Virus record (IMG/VR): IMGVR_UViG_3300031772_000071
Location: 1-43,657 of that record
Source of the DNA: a virus
DNA: 43,657 bases
Direction: 5' to 3' (one strand)
The position numbers were made by a program, and so were the translations under genes. Shown piece after piece: positions 23,863 to 30,752 of the stretch (position 1 is the first letter of the stretch; every line of letters starts with the position of its first letter). Below the pieces are notes generated by a model. That model made no database searches. It was not told the origin of the DNA and saw nothing but the letters and a program-made list of their open reading frames with translations.

Positions 23863-24611
23863 GACTTGACCTCCTTAAACGGTTTCTCATTCCATTCCCT
23901 GCCATCCAACAACCGATTCCTTTTCTTATCCGTCTGCTTCAACCAAAACGGTATGCCTGCCGTTTGGCATTGATCGCGGATAGACCTGAACCATTCCGGG
24001 TCACAGGGCCGGGCATGGGGGCCGGTTTCGGAACCGCAAACAATCCAATCAAAATGTTCAATTAAATGCATATTTAAAAAATCTTTCCAAAGAGATATAT
24101 TTTCCAGCATCGGTTCCACGCTCAAAAACTTATTCCCCGGCACTTGCAGAAAGATCGGTAACTTTTCATCAGCTTCGGCTTGGTTGCAGATGGTGAGGCC
24201 AAGATAAAAATTAGGCTCTTTAATAAAATGTTCTCTCCAAATATCTGCCATTCTTTGAGGACGCTTTGTGAGAATTAAAAAGGTATGTTGCGGACACTGT
24301 GCCGCTACTGCGAGCGTATCAATAATAAACACACCCAGCATATCCTCATGAAAAAGATCACCCATGAACTGCACGCCGATAACCGCAGGTTTTTTCAACT
24401 TTAACGGCGCTTCCAATTCCCGGTCACGAAGAATAAAAGGGCCTTTACCGCTAAGGGCATCCCGTTCAGCAATTGGAAGTTTTGGATTTCCAGCCAATCT
24501 ATCAGCCATTCGCAGGTGCCAACATGACGCGCAGCCAAGGGAAATCCTACTGCATCGCATTACAATAGGGTTCCAAGTATGAGTAAGATAATCAATATCA
24601 GTCCTTTGCAT
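23859..24611 (-). CDS. DUF5131 / phage Gp37-Gp68-type protein
   Basis: A 250-residue protein with TWNPIVMRCSRISLGCASCW near the start (cysteines 20, 27 and 30), then VQFMGDLFHED, then LILTKRPQRM and IVCGSETGPHARP. A T-x-WNP..GC-x-x-x-S-x-GC-x-x-C start, [FI]-x-x-x-DL[FY]H and E-x-G-x-x-ARP are the marks of this family, which resembles radical-SAM-like proteins; usual members have GC where this has RC. The cysteines may bind a cluster. The family is common in phages and mobile elements, and its reaction is not known to me. Confidence 0.8.
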   Translation of the reverse strand: MQRTDIDYLTHTWNPIVMRCSRISLGCASCWHLRMADRLAGNPKLPIAERDALSGKGPFILRDRELEAPLKLKKPAVIGVQFMGDLFHEDMLGVFIIDTLAVAAQCPQHTFLILTKRPQRMADIWREHFIKEPNFYLGLTICNQAEADEKLPIFLQVPGNKFLSVEPMLENISLWKDFLNMHLIEHFDWIVCGSETGPHARPCDPEWFRSIRDQCQTAGIPFWLKQTDKKRNRLLDGREWNEKPFKEVKS

Positions 24612-24638
24612 TATTTCAACCCCTCATTTTATAGGTTG

Positions 24639-25343
24639 TCATTTTCTTGCCTCGTGCTCATTCTGTTTCAATTCGCCTTTGCTGGACGGTAGATGTGCGG
24701 CATGAGTCGGGTCAATTGCCGGATCAACTTCATGAAGCAATCCAGTTATGACACCCGCAATGGATTCTTCAGATTCGCCTTCACGCACTTCGACGCCCGT
24801 CATAAGTCTAGAAATAACTGCGGCGAGAGAATCAAGTGGGATACGGTAATCCCTTTGATAAAATTTCAAAACTCTAAGTAATGACCCTCCGGCTTCTTCT
24901 TCCCTTTTTGGCGAACAATATATCAACCTTTTTGCGGCCAAATCAGGATAAAATCGATCATCACAAAGGCTTTTCCATTCAACATCAAACCAGATGATTG
25001 CTTTGGCAATTGTGAAATCAAAACTCGGCAGGACATCTGCCGGTTCATTGAAGAGCCAGCGGTGGATTATTTGAATGGTATGTTTGCCTTTGCCGACGAC
25101 GGTAAAAGCATTGTCAGTCGTTATGACTCTGCCACCATCGGCGGCGAGTAATTGGGCATATAGTTCTGCCTTATCCTTAGTGCTGGTAAACAGATCAATA
25201 TCGTTTATCTTCTCGTTTGAAATACAGGCACGGATGAATCCGCCAGCTAACATGACCGCCTTACCACGTTCATTCATAAGGTTAAAAATAGGTTTTGGTA
25301 ATCTTATCAAGCACCAACGCAAATCTTCTTTTAATAATTCCAT
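24639..25343 (-). CDS. nucleotidyltransferase-fold protein
   Basis: A 234-residue protein with the polymerase-beta-type core: LAGGFIRA at residues 32-39, then INDIDLF with aspartates 48 and 50. GG-x(8-15)-D-x-D is the nucleotide- and metal-binding motif of CCA-adding enzymes and related nucleotidyltransferases; a third acid could be D108 in FDFT. It is shorter than a full CCA-adding enzyme and lacks a visible tRNA-binding body, so the substrate (RNA, protein or small molecule) is open. It lies next to the DUF5131-type gene in the leftward block. Confidence 0.75.
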   Translation of the reverse strand: MELLKEDLRWCLIRLPKPIFNLMNERGKAVMLAGGFIRACISNEKINDIDLFTSTKDKAELYAQLLAADGGRVITTDNAFTVVGKGKHTIQIIHRWLFNEPADVLPSFDFTIAKAIIWFDVEWKSLCDDRFYPDLAAKRLIYCSPKREEEAGGSLLRVLKFYQRDYRIPLDSLAAVISRLMTGVEVREGESEESIAGVITGLLHEVDPAIDPTHAAHLPSSKGELKQNEHEARK

Positions 25344-25368
25344 TTTCCTCTATCCTTTCTTCGTTCAT

Positions 25369-25554
25369 TTATTTTCTTCTTTGTCTCGGCCGTGGCGGCC
25401 GGCCGACATGGTATCCGTCGCAAAAGGGACATTTATAAACATGAACAAAGGCAGCTGGTCTCCGCCAGCCGATAAAAGCTTTTGCCGCTGCCTCCGATTC
25501 ATATTTCTTTTTCCTCTCGCAGGATTTATAACGCAGTCGCCGTTTGCTGGCCAT
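25369..25554 (-). CDS. small basic zinc-finger-like protein
   Basis: A 61-residue, strongly basic protein: RRLRYKSCERKKKY...AAAKAF...VYKCPFCDGYHVGRPPRPRQ. One CPFC pair with an upstream cysteine and a nearby histidine could hold zinc. This K-C...AA..A...VY-x-C-x-x-C-x-x-[WY]H-x-[GT] layout is frequent among small phage proteins. It stands 3 bases after the RecT gene and may bind DNA. Confidence 0.7.
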   Translation of the reverse strand: MASKRRLRYKSCERKKKYESEAAAKAFIGWRRPAAFVHVYKCPFCDGYHVGRPPRPRQRRK

Positions 25555-25557
25555 GTC

Positions 25558-26667
25558 CTATTCCTGCGTATGTTCGTTCAGGTAATTTCCGTATGCGTCG
25601 CAACCCTTATTCACCGGGCAGACCTTGCATTTCCCGATAGGGAAACGTTTTCCGGTTCCTTCGCAAGGAATAAAGTCATCATCTTTGACTGGAGGTAATT
25701 CAAGTTTTAACTCAGATTCTATTACTTTCTGAGCTTCTTCGAGATCTTCCACATCTTCTATCGTGGCCGGATATGGCTCTAGTTCCGGCTCAGGTTCCGC
25801 TTGCTTCGGCGTTGCTTTCTTGGTCTGTTTTACCGGATCAGGTTTTTGCTTCTTGATCCAGGTTTCAAGGGCCTTTTTAAAGGCTTCCGGCTCGGCGATG
25901 GCTTTTTCTTTGATGCTGTATTCTGATACGTTGTTGCCCTTGGCACTGGCCGCGACGAATGCCTTGACCGAATCGTCTTGCGGATCGCCTCGGAAAAATA
26001 ACACTGCAAACGCCTTCGGAATGGCCGGATCTTCTTCGGGAGTCACGTTAAGGGCATTGTCCAACCTTTCTTGGGCATTCCTGGATTGAATTTCGGCATC
26101 AACATAAAGTTTTTCAAATTCTCCCGGCCATACTTTACGCAAACCTTGGGCTTCGGCGACTTTGGCGATCTGTCCCGGCTGTTTGTCTTCCTGCCAGAAT
26201 TGGGTGACGTTGCCTTCCTTGGTTTTTTTGATGTAAGGTTTGAGTGAAACGGACCATTTCATCGGCTCGATCCATCCTTTTGGAAGGCATTCAAACCAGC
26301 CGCCCAGCAGTTTTTCATCCGGGGATATGAAAGCGCCATCCCGATATTCCAATGCGCCGTCTTTATTATAGATGATGATTCCATTTTTCCAACCTTGGCA
26401 ATCTTCCTGGGCCTTGCTCCGTTTCCGGTAGAATTCAATCGCTGTGATGATAGCGGCCGGGTCCGCGCTATATTTTACCAAATAGCAATCCTTGATAAAC
26501 GGATTCATACCCTTGGCTTTGCAGGTTGCCATAAAAAACATGAATTCCTGGTTGGTGACGAGTTCCGCCTTGCCGGATACTAGGTATTTTTTGCAGATTT
26601 CGATGGTCAGAGTGATATCTAATCCATCTCTTGCTTTATAATTAACAACTCCTTTTTCTTCTGTCAT
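25558..26667 (-). CDS. recT: RecT-family single-strand annealing protein
   Basis: A 369-residue protein. Residues about 15-205 match the RecT/Bet core: ATCKAKGMNPFIKDCYLVKY, then AIITAIEFYRKRSK, then W-x-x-x-P..M-K-W-S-V, and IAKVAEAQGLRKVWPGEFEKLY. The last motif (K-x-AEA-x-x-LR-x-x-[FW]P) is the RecT signature. It pairs complementary single strands during phage recombination. The C-terminus is extended: an E/P linker and a cysteine cluster (CEGTGKRFPIGKCKVCPVNK) that may bind zinc. It stands with a RecB-like exonuclease, the standard partner, two genes upstream. Confidence 0.85.
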   Translation of the reverse strand: MTEEKGVVNYKARDGLDITLTIEICKKYLVSGKAELVTNQEFMFFMATCKAKGMNPFIKDCYLVKYSADPAAIITAIEFYRKRSKAQEDCQGWKNGIIIYNKDGALEYRDGAFISPDEKLLGGWFECLPKGWIEPMKWSVSLKPYIKKTKEGNVTQFWQEDKQPGQIAKVAEAQGLRKVWPGEFEKLYVDAEIQSRNAQERLDNALNVTPEEDPAIPKAFAVLFFRGDPQDDSVKAFVAASAKGNNVSEYSIKEKAIAEPEAFKKALETWIKKQKPDPVKQTKKATPKQAEPEPELEPYPATIEDVEDLEEAQKVIESELKLELPPVKDDDFIPCEGTGKRFPIGKCKVCPVNKGCDAYGNYLNEHTQE

Positions 26668-26694
26668 GACTTATCTCCTCAATAGTTTATGGAT

Positions 26695-27423
26695 TTATGA
26701 TCTCAGAACCGTCGTAATTTCCTCAAATACTTCGCATCCGCCGATTTCACGGATGCCGGTATCGACCGCCTCTTGAAGTTTATGCGGGTCCGGCGAACAA
26801 AATACGCGGTCAACCTTGTCCGGGTCCACGACTCGCGCTTTCCATTTCTTTCTGATGGAACTGGATGCGCCTGTTTCGGATCGGATTACCGATGGCTTTT
26901 CCACGGTTACGGGGATGATAACCTGGACCGGCTCGGTGCCTTTTTTTGCGGCGGCTTTGTTAATCTTTTCTTGCAGCTTTTTTGCTTCCGCCTGGGCCTT
27001 TGCTTCGGCTTCTCTGCGTTCTGTCTCGACCTTATAGCTGTGGTCGCCGATCTTTTTCTTCAATATCGTTTCAATGGTGTTCACCTTGTCGGAGAAAAGT
27101 TTAACAAAACCGTTCACCCCATCCACAAACTGTTTAGGTATTTTAATAGCCGTTTTACGTTCGGCGTCCATTTCCTTGCCAAGGTTTTTGACTTGTCCGG
27201 CCATTGCCACGGCTTGACTTGCATCTTCGGTCGTTACGATCACAAAGGCTCTGGCTGTCTTTTCCATTTCCTCAATCTTCGCCAAATATGGCGCGAAGTC
27301 CCTTTTGATCTTCGTCAGATCAAAAGGGTCAACCGTTGCAAGGGCGGTCCCGAATTTGATTGCCGCCTCCTGCGCTGCGTCGGTGTCGATTTCTTCTTCG
27401 TTGGTCTTTTCAAAATCAATCAT
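26695..27423 (-). CDS. recombination-operon coiled-coil protein (DUF1351-like)
   Basis: A 242-residue protein: acidic start, long coiled coil at about 40-165 (KIEEMEKTARAF, then ERREAEAKAQAEAKKLQEKI) and a C-terminal domain with SETGASSSIRKKWKARVVDP, KVDRVF and GIREIGGCEVFEE. This order, and its place between exonuclease and RecT, is typical of DUF1351-like or nuclease-inhibitor-type phage proteins. Start 27423 is set by AAAGGAGGACAC; an in-frame extension to 27531 lies inside the exonuclease gene. It may modulate exonuclease or host RecBCD; unproven. Confidence 0.65.
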   Translation of the reverse strand: MIDFEKTNEEEIDTDAAQEAAIKFGTALATVDPFDLTKIKRDFAPYLAKIEEMEKTARAFVIVTTEDASQAVAMAGQVKNLGKEMDAERKTAIKIPKQFVDGVNGFVKLFSDKVNTIETILKKKIGDHSYKVETERREAEAKAQAEAKKLQEKINKAAAKKGTEPVQVIIPVTVEKPSVIRSETGASSSIRKKWKARVVDPDKVDRVFCSPDPHKLQEAVDTGIREIGGCEVFEEITTVLRS

Positions 27424-27433
27424 GTGTCCTCCT

Positions 27434-27961
27434 TTATCCTTTAAAATAATCATGCGCTGTTTTGCACGATAGAAACACGGCAAAATATTGCAGATAATCC
27501 TTATATTCCTCCCAATGAGGAGTGGACCCATCCTTTTTCAGTTGCAGTGCGCCCCACCGGGCTACCTTCCGGCCGGTCTTTTTCTGCCAGAGATGGACAT
27601 AAGCGGCAATTTGGAGCGGCCAGGTCTTTGATTTCAACTCCGGTGTTTTCCAGTCTGGCAGGACGATTTGATTCTGGTAGTTAAGAATGACAGCATCCGG
27701 GTGCCCCATAATGCCGAGTCCCTTATCAACAAACTCTCCTTCGACTGAGATCACTTCTTTTACGTTGTGGTTATGCCATATTTGCCAACTTTCGATATAA
27801 CCCGCAATACTATCCGGGATTGTCGGCATCCATAACCCGTTGAGGAGTGCAGCGCAGCATAGGTGAACTAACTGCCCGCGGTCGGCCGCCACCTGTAAGG
27901 TTTCGTCTGAAATCGACGAAAAGTCATTCCAGGGTTGAAGTATGTCGGTTACTCGTTTCAA
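27434..27961 (-). CDS. RecB-like PD-(D/E)XK exonuclease
   Basis: A 175-residue protein. Motifs in order: RGQLVH (his 33) near residue 28, GIMGHPDAV (asp 89), LPDWKT (D103, K105) and LQIAAYVHLW (Q117, Y121). This is the full set of the Cas4/RecB/lambda-exonuclease-like nuclease family. It should resect double-strand ends to feed the RecT protein. Start TTG 27961 is preferred because AAAGGA stands 5 bases before it; a second TTG at 28009 lacks a site. It overlaps the zinc-protein gene by 38 bases. Confidence 0.85.
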   Translation of the reverse strand: MKRVTDILQPWNDFSSISDETLQVAADRGQLVHLCCAALLNGLWMPTIPDSIAGYIESWQIWHNHNVKEVISVEGEFVDKGLGIMGHPDAVILNYQNQIVLPDWKTPELKSKTWPLQIAAYVHLWQKKTGRKVARWGALQLKKDGSTPHWEEYKDYLQYFAVFLSCKTAHDYFKG

Positions 27962-28232
27962 ACTGTATCCTTTCTTTTTCCCAACATTTACGACCGATGC
28001 GATTTTCAATGCTTTGCGGATTGGTCAAGACTCGCCCGCAGCGCCAGCATCGGGTTCGGGGTGTAGTATCAATGGCATTACCTGTACCGATAAATGGTTC
28101 AAAATAATCAATTGATTCCGGAAATGGGTTCTCTTCTTCATTTCCTAATAATCCTGACCCTAATGGATCTATTGGTTTTTGCCACTCATTTAAATGGTTT
28201 CGTCTGAAAAGTTTTTTAAGCCAAGTCAACAT
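27924..28232 (-). CDS. DUF6011-type zinc protein
   Basis: A 102-residue protein. CWRCGRVLTNPQSIENRIG then RKCW is the cysteine motif of DUF6011-type proteins (C-x-x-CGR-x-L-x-[DN]P-x-S-...-G-x-x-C), small zinc proteins common in phage replication and recombination modules. The N-terminus is basic (MLTWLKKLFRRNHL) and could bind nucleic acid or membrane. Its end overlaps the exonuclease start. Confidence 0.75.
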   Translation of the reverse strand: MLTWLKKLFRRNHLNEWQKPIDPLGSGLLGNEEENPFPESIDYFEPFIGTGNAIDTTPRTRCWRCGRVLTNPQSIENRIGRKCWEKERIQFETSNRHTSTLE

Positions 28233-28266
28233 GGTTTACTCTTTTTAATTCGCCGGCACCACCCGG

Positions 28267-28467
28267 TTAAAATTCGGTGTTTTTTAAAGCCTCGATTTTA
28301 TTTTGCAGAGATGTTTTCTGATTCTGTAATGCATTATAAAGTAGAGTATGAACTCGACCTGAAAGTGCCCATTTGGACATGGAGTTTATTGCGGCGTTAA
28401 TTTCGTCTATATGCGATTCCATATAGTCAATATCGATTTCTATCAACTTTAATTCTTTGTAATTCAT
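28267..28467 (-). CDS. first gene of the leftward operon, small helical protein
   Basis: A 66-residue, mostly helical protein (MNYKELKLIEIDIDYMESHI..., then QNQKTSLQNKIEALKN), not recognised. It is the first gene after the leftward promoter and the structured leader RNA; its GGGAGGG ribosome site lies 13 bases after the end of the leader's closing stem. First-gene position suggests a regulator or early takeover protein. Confidence 0.6.
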   Translation of the reverse strand: MNYKELKLIEIDIDYMESHIDEINAAINSMSKWALSGRVHTLLYNALQNQKTSLQNKIEALKNTEF

Positions 28468-28492
28468 ATTTTACCCTCCCGTTAATATTTAG

Positions 28493-28602
28493 CGCCGGCG
28501 CCATCCTGAATCACCGTTCCGTAGATTTTCTGCCCCTCAATATTTTGTGGGCGGTGGCGTTGCCTATCTACAGGGTGTCGAATGCTCGAGAAGGCGCCAG
28601 CG
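28493..28602 (-). ncRNA. structured 5' leader RNA of the leftward operon
   Basis: Transcribed leftward from about 28605, the leader begins with CGCUGGCGCC (28602-28593), which pairs over 10 bp with GGCGCCGGCG (28502-28493, one U-G pair). Inside, CUGUAGAU (28573-28566) pairs with AUCUACGG (28526-28519), and CACC (28577-28574) with GGUG (28515-28512) extends it past a 3-base bulge. GCCC (28552-28549) and GGGC (28535-28532) close a third hairpin. There is no reading frame here. The element fills the whole stretch between transcription start and ribosome site. No known riboswitch class was recognised. Confidence 0.6.
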
Positions 28603-28611
28603 TTTGAGATC

Positions 28612-28640
28612 ATGGTAAATTAAACGTTTTTGAAAGTCAA
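28612..28640 (-). promoter_or_regulatory. leftward early promoter
   Basis: On the minus strand TTGACT (28640-28635), a 17-base spacer, then TACCAT (28617-28612). Expected transcript start is near 28605, at the base of the structured leader. The -35 box lies inside the 20-bp palindrome shared with the rightward promoter. Confidence 0.6.
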
Positions 28641-28655
28641 CAAATATTTCTTGAC
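28636..28655. promoter_or_regulatory. operator candidate: 20-bp palindrome over both -35 boxes
   Basis: GTCAACAAATATTTCTTGAC is self-complementary at 18 of 20 positions (only positions 6 and 15 differ). It covers most of the -35 boxes of both divergent promoters. The HTH protein encoded at 28704 is the obvious candidate to bind it, giving joint control of both early operons. Confidence 0.6.
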
Positions 28656-28679
28656 AAACTAATCTTTTTTCTGTAAACT
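28651..28679 (+). promoter_or_regulatory. rightward early promoter
   Basis: TTGACA (28651-28656), a 17-base spacer and TAAACT (28674-28679). Expected start near 28686, 18 bases before the HTH gene. The -35 box overlaps the palindrome at 28636-28655. Confidence 0.7.
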
Positions 28680-28703
28680 CAAGAAAAATTATGAGGTATT
28701 GCT

Positions 28704-28904
28704 ATGCAATTGAAAACTAAGGATAAAATTCACATGATGCGTCGAGATCTAAAATTGACCTTAAAAGACCTCGCCAAACTGCTCGGGGTATATTACAACA
28801 CTATCTGGTCCTGGGAGGCCGGAATCACCAGTCCAAATGTCGATATGTACGAAAAACTTTGTAAATTGTATGAGGAGACAACAGGGGAACGGAGGCCGGA
28901 ATGA
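28704..28904 (+). CDS. XRE-type HTH regulator
   Basis: A 66-residue protein that is almost entirely one Cro/C1-type helix-turn-helix domain: IHMMRRDLKLTLKDLAKLLG, then VYYNTIWSWEAGITSPNVDMYEKL. The T-x-x-DLA..LGV...T-x-x-x-W-E-x-G-x-x-x-P series is the family signature; the recognition helix is around NTIWSWE. It is the first rightward gene next to a divergent promoter pair with a palindromic operator, so it is a Cro-like early regulator. Its last codons overlap the next gene by 4 bases. Confidence 0.85.
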   Translation: MQLKTKDKIHMMRRDLKLTLKDLAKLLGVYYNTIWSWEAGITSPNVDMYEKLCKLYEETTGERRPE

Positions 28905-29131
28905 ATTTACTTAATAAATATCGTAATGATAAAGCATTTCAGATGTTGGTTGATATGCTTGAATCGTTTATTTATGATAATCGTTTAACTCCGGCTGAAG
29001 TACGCGAAGCATCCATGTTGGCATGTATCAATTATGAAATGCGGCAAATCAGCCCACGAACATGGATACTGCCAGAGATTGAAAATGCGATTGATAAATT
29101 AGATCGATATCGAAAAGAAAATCATGTTTAA
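28901..29131 (+). CDS. small unknown protein
   Basis: A 76-residue helical protein (ACINYEMRQISPRTWILPEI near the C-terminus), overlapping its neighbours by 4 and 8 bases, hence coupled. The N-terminal half (AFQMLVDMLESFIYDNRLTPAEV) resembles a recurring small phage protein type of unknown role. Confidence 0.6.
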   Translation: MNLLNKYRNDKAFQMLVDMLESFIYDNRLTPAEVREASMLACINYEMRQISPRTWILPEIENAIDKLDRYRKENHV

Positions 29132-29333
29132 AGAATGGCTTCTAATCCTTGGCGTTTTTGCCATAGCCGCAGCCCTCTGGTATCCGATTATCTATCCGAC
29201 GGCCGTGGTGCAGTCGATTGTAAACGACATGCGGGGTTCGACCGTGCATATTTGGGACGAGCATCAGAAAGCACCGTTAAAATACACGATCCCGAATATC
29301 AAAAAGATTGAAATGCCGCCGGAGGTGAAATGA
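29124..29333 (+). CDS. small membrane-anchored protein
   Basis: A 69-residue protein with one N-terminal span (residues 5-25, WLLILGVFAIAAALWYPIIY) and a basic polar C-terminus. It overlaps both neighbours (8 bases before, 4 after), so it is read in the same mRNA as the methyltransferase. Function unknown; an early membrane protein could act in exclusion. Confidence 0.6.
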   Translation: MFKEWLLILGVFAIAAALWYPIIYPTAVVQSIVNDMRGSTVHIWDEHQKAPLKYTIPNIKKIEMPPEVK

Positions 29334-30361
29334 TTCATGGCTCGTTATTTTCCGGTATAGGCGGTTTTGATCTCGCCGCTAAATGGGCAGGAATTGAAAC
29401 CATTTGGCAGGTTGAAAACGATTCGTATTGTCAAAAAGTTTTGAAAAAGAATTTTCCGAAAGCGAAAAGATATGGCGATATTAAAACAATTAAAATCGGC
29501 GACCTTGAACCAGTTGACATTATTTCCGGGGGATTCCCATGCCAGCCGTTTTCCTGCGCCGGGAAGCGCAGAGGCGCGGCGGATGACCGTTTCCTCTGGC
29601 CGGAAATGCTCCGAATCATTTCCGAAGTCCGGCCCACTTGGGTTATTGCGGAAAATGTGCCTGGAATCGTCAATATGGAACTCGACCAAGTGCTTGCTGA
29701 TTTGGAGAGTAAAGGCTACGAAACGCAGATGTTTATTGTTCCAGCTTGCGCCCTTGATGCCCCGCATATCAGACAACGAATTTGGATTATTGGGTACACC
29801 AAGAGCCCAGGAACGTCCAAGAAGTGCGGAATATGCAAAAGGTCGAAATCCAACTCCATCAGAACTAATAAAAAAAATGAATATGATTTTGAGGACGCCA
29901 AGATCATCGGATGCGGATCACAGCGGACCGAATCAACGGGATTCATCGGGGTTGCCGGGATTAACGATGCAGATTGCCATGCTCCGGACACCTCGATCAA
30001 ACGATTACAAGGGAGGGATAACGGGAGCGAAGGGATCAACCCGAAAACCATGCGATTACTTTCTTCCAGATCAGATTTCAATGATGCTTCCAACTCCGAA
30101 GGGGACAGTATCCGGACCGGATTATGCGAGAGCGAAGAGGAAAGGGAGCGGTGGGGACGATTTGATAACCAAGTTTGGCAAGAGCCATGGTTTGAAGTTG
30201 CAACCTGCCTTTGTGGAATGGATGATGGGGTTCCCAATCGGGTGGACAGACTTAAATCTCTCGGAAACGCAATCGTGCCCCAAATAGCGTTTCAATTTTT
30301 TAAAATGATCAAAGAGATTGAATCAAATAAGGATGTTTTGATTGACATCCAGCCGAATTGA
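29330..30361 (+). CDS. dcm: DNA cytosine-5 methyltransferase
   Basis: A 343-residue enzyme with the ordered motifs of the family: SLFSGIGGFDLAA (motif I, AdoMet site), GGFPCQPFS with catalytic Cys71 (motif IV), ENVPG near 108-112 (VI), IRQRIWIIG (VIII) and RLKSLGNAIVPQ near 305-316 (IX/X). It methylates cytosine, probably to protect phage DNA from host restriction or to regulate. The target-recognition region lies between motifs VIII and IX (about 155-290). Most of the gene also has a long open frame in +1 (29472-30287). No partner restriction enzyme is nearby, so it is a solitary methylase. Confidence 0.95.
   Translation: MIHGSLFSGIGGFDLAAKWAGIETIWQVENDSYCQKVLKKNFPKAKRYGDIKTIKIGDLEPVDIISGGFPCQPFSCAGKRRGAADDRFLWPEMLRIISEVRPTWVIAENVPGIVNMELDQVLADLESKGYETQMFIVPACALDAPHIRQRIWIIGYTKSPGTSKKCGICKRSKSNSIRTNKKNEYDFEDAKIIGCGSQRTESTGFIGVAGINDADCHAPDTSIKRLQGRDNGSEGINPKTMRLLSSRSDFNDASNSEGDSIRTGLCESEEERERWGRFDNQVWQEPWFEVATCLCGMDDGVPNRVDRLKSLGNAIVPQIAFQFFKMIKEIESNKDVLIDIQPN
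29472..30287 (+). CDS. overlapping +1-frame reading frame inside the methylase gene
   Basis: A 271-codon open frame wholly inside the methylase gene. Its translation has protein-like repeats: SGPLGLL, LLFQLAPLMPR, LRTPRSSDADH and LRTPRSNDYKGG and LPTPKGT, ending LQPAFVEWMMGFPIGWTDL. I recall phage proteins with the same series (MTVTSG-x-KC start, SGPLG, LPTPTASD repeats, EW-[ML]-MGFPIGWTDL end) often filed next to or as methylases. That end segment is exactly the +1 reading of the methylase GMDDGVPNRVDRLKSLGN motif. The ATG at 29472 has a weak site; an in-frame ATG at 29583 (MTVSSGRKC) is another possible start. Translation is not shown. Confidence 0.4.
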   Translation: MAILKQLKSATLNQLTLFPGDSHASRFPAPGSAEARRMTVSSGRKCSESFPKSGPLGLLRKMCLESSIWNSTKCLLIWRVKATKRRCLLFQLAPLMPRISDNEFGLLGTPRAQERPRSAEYAKGRNPTPSELIKKMNMILRTPRSSDADHSGPNQRDSSGLPGLTMQIAMLRTPRSNDYKGGITGAKGSTRKPCDYFLPDQISMMLPTPKGTVSGPDYARAKRKGSGGDDLITKFGKSHGLKLQPAFVEWMMGFPIGWTDLNLSETQSCPK

Positions 30362-30372
30362 AAGGGAAAAAC

Positions 30373-30603
30373 ATGCCAAGAATTTTAAAAAGAGATTTGG
30401 AAAGAAAGATTTGGGAATTACAATTACAGTTGAGCCAATATCAAAACGTTATTCATAATTTAAAAAGCGCCATAAAGGATCGACATGGATTGACGGCGCC
30501 ATTAATGCGATTTGAATATCCACCTATATTAGAGGGTAATGAAGAACTGCTTCAAATTACGGATTTTGAAACCTTATGCAAGGAAATTGAGAGGTTGCCA
30601 TGA
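30373..30603 (+). CDS. small coiled-coil protein, unknown
   Basis: A 76-residue protein with an N-terminal coiled coil (about 7-40, ERKIWELQLQLSQYQNVI) and a C-terminal polar part. AAAGGGA stands 6 bases before the ATG. Its stop overlaps the next start (ATGA). Lies between methylase and helicase genes; not recognised. Confidence 0.6.
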   Translation: MPRILKRDLERKIWELQLQLSQYQNVIHNLKSAIKDRHGLTAPLMRFEYPPILEGNEELLQITDFETLCKEIERLP

Positions 30604-30752
30604 CTCAAGAAATGACACTCAAGGAAGAGACTGAGCGCCGCGTCGAGCTGCTCAAACAATCGATAATATTACTGAAAGAAGAGATCGAAGCAAAACGTCT
30701 TTCCATTAACCGCATCGAAGACTTAATCAAGAAACTGGAAAAAAATGCCTGA
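30600..30752 (+). CDS. 50-residue coiled-coil protein
   Basis: A short charged protein (MTQEMTLKEETERRVELLKQ and on to LIKKLEKNA) that reads as one continuous coiled coil. It overlaps the preceding stop by 4 bases and the helicase start by 8 bases, which argues for a real, coupled gene. It may be a helicase accessory. Confidence 0.6.
   Translation: MTQEMTLKEETERRVELLKQSIILLKEEIEAKRLSINRIEDLIKKLEKNA

Noticed and set aside
25075-25698. 207-codon plus-strand frame
   Set aside because: Antisense to the nucleotidyltransferase and the zinc-finger gene, without a ribosome site.
26773-27444. 223-codon plus-strand frame in the recombination block
   Set aside because: Antisense to the coiled-coil gene; phenylalanine-, leucine- and cysteine-rich as typical for antisense of K/E-rich sequence.
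28560-28600. tRNA-like TGTCGAATG before GGCGCCA
   Set aside because: No acceptor, D-arm and anticodon arm of tRNA spacing can be drawn; the bases are better used by the leftward leader structure.
28704-28904. HTH gene as evidence for a temperate phage
   Set aside because: No integrase, excisionase, partition gene or attachment site was found; a Cro-like regulator alone does not support lysogeny.
29716-30237. 173-codon minus-strand frame in the methylase gene
   Set aside because: Antisense, serine- and leucine-rich, no start signal; unlike the +1 frame it shows no recognisable patterns.
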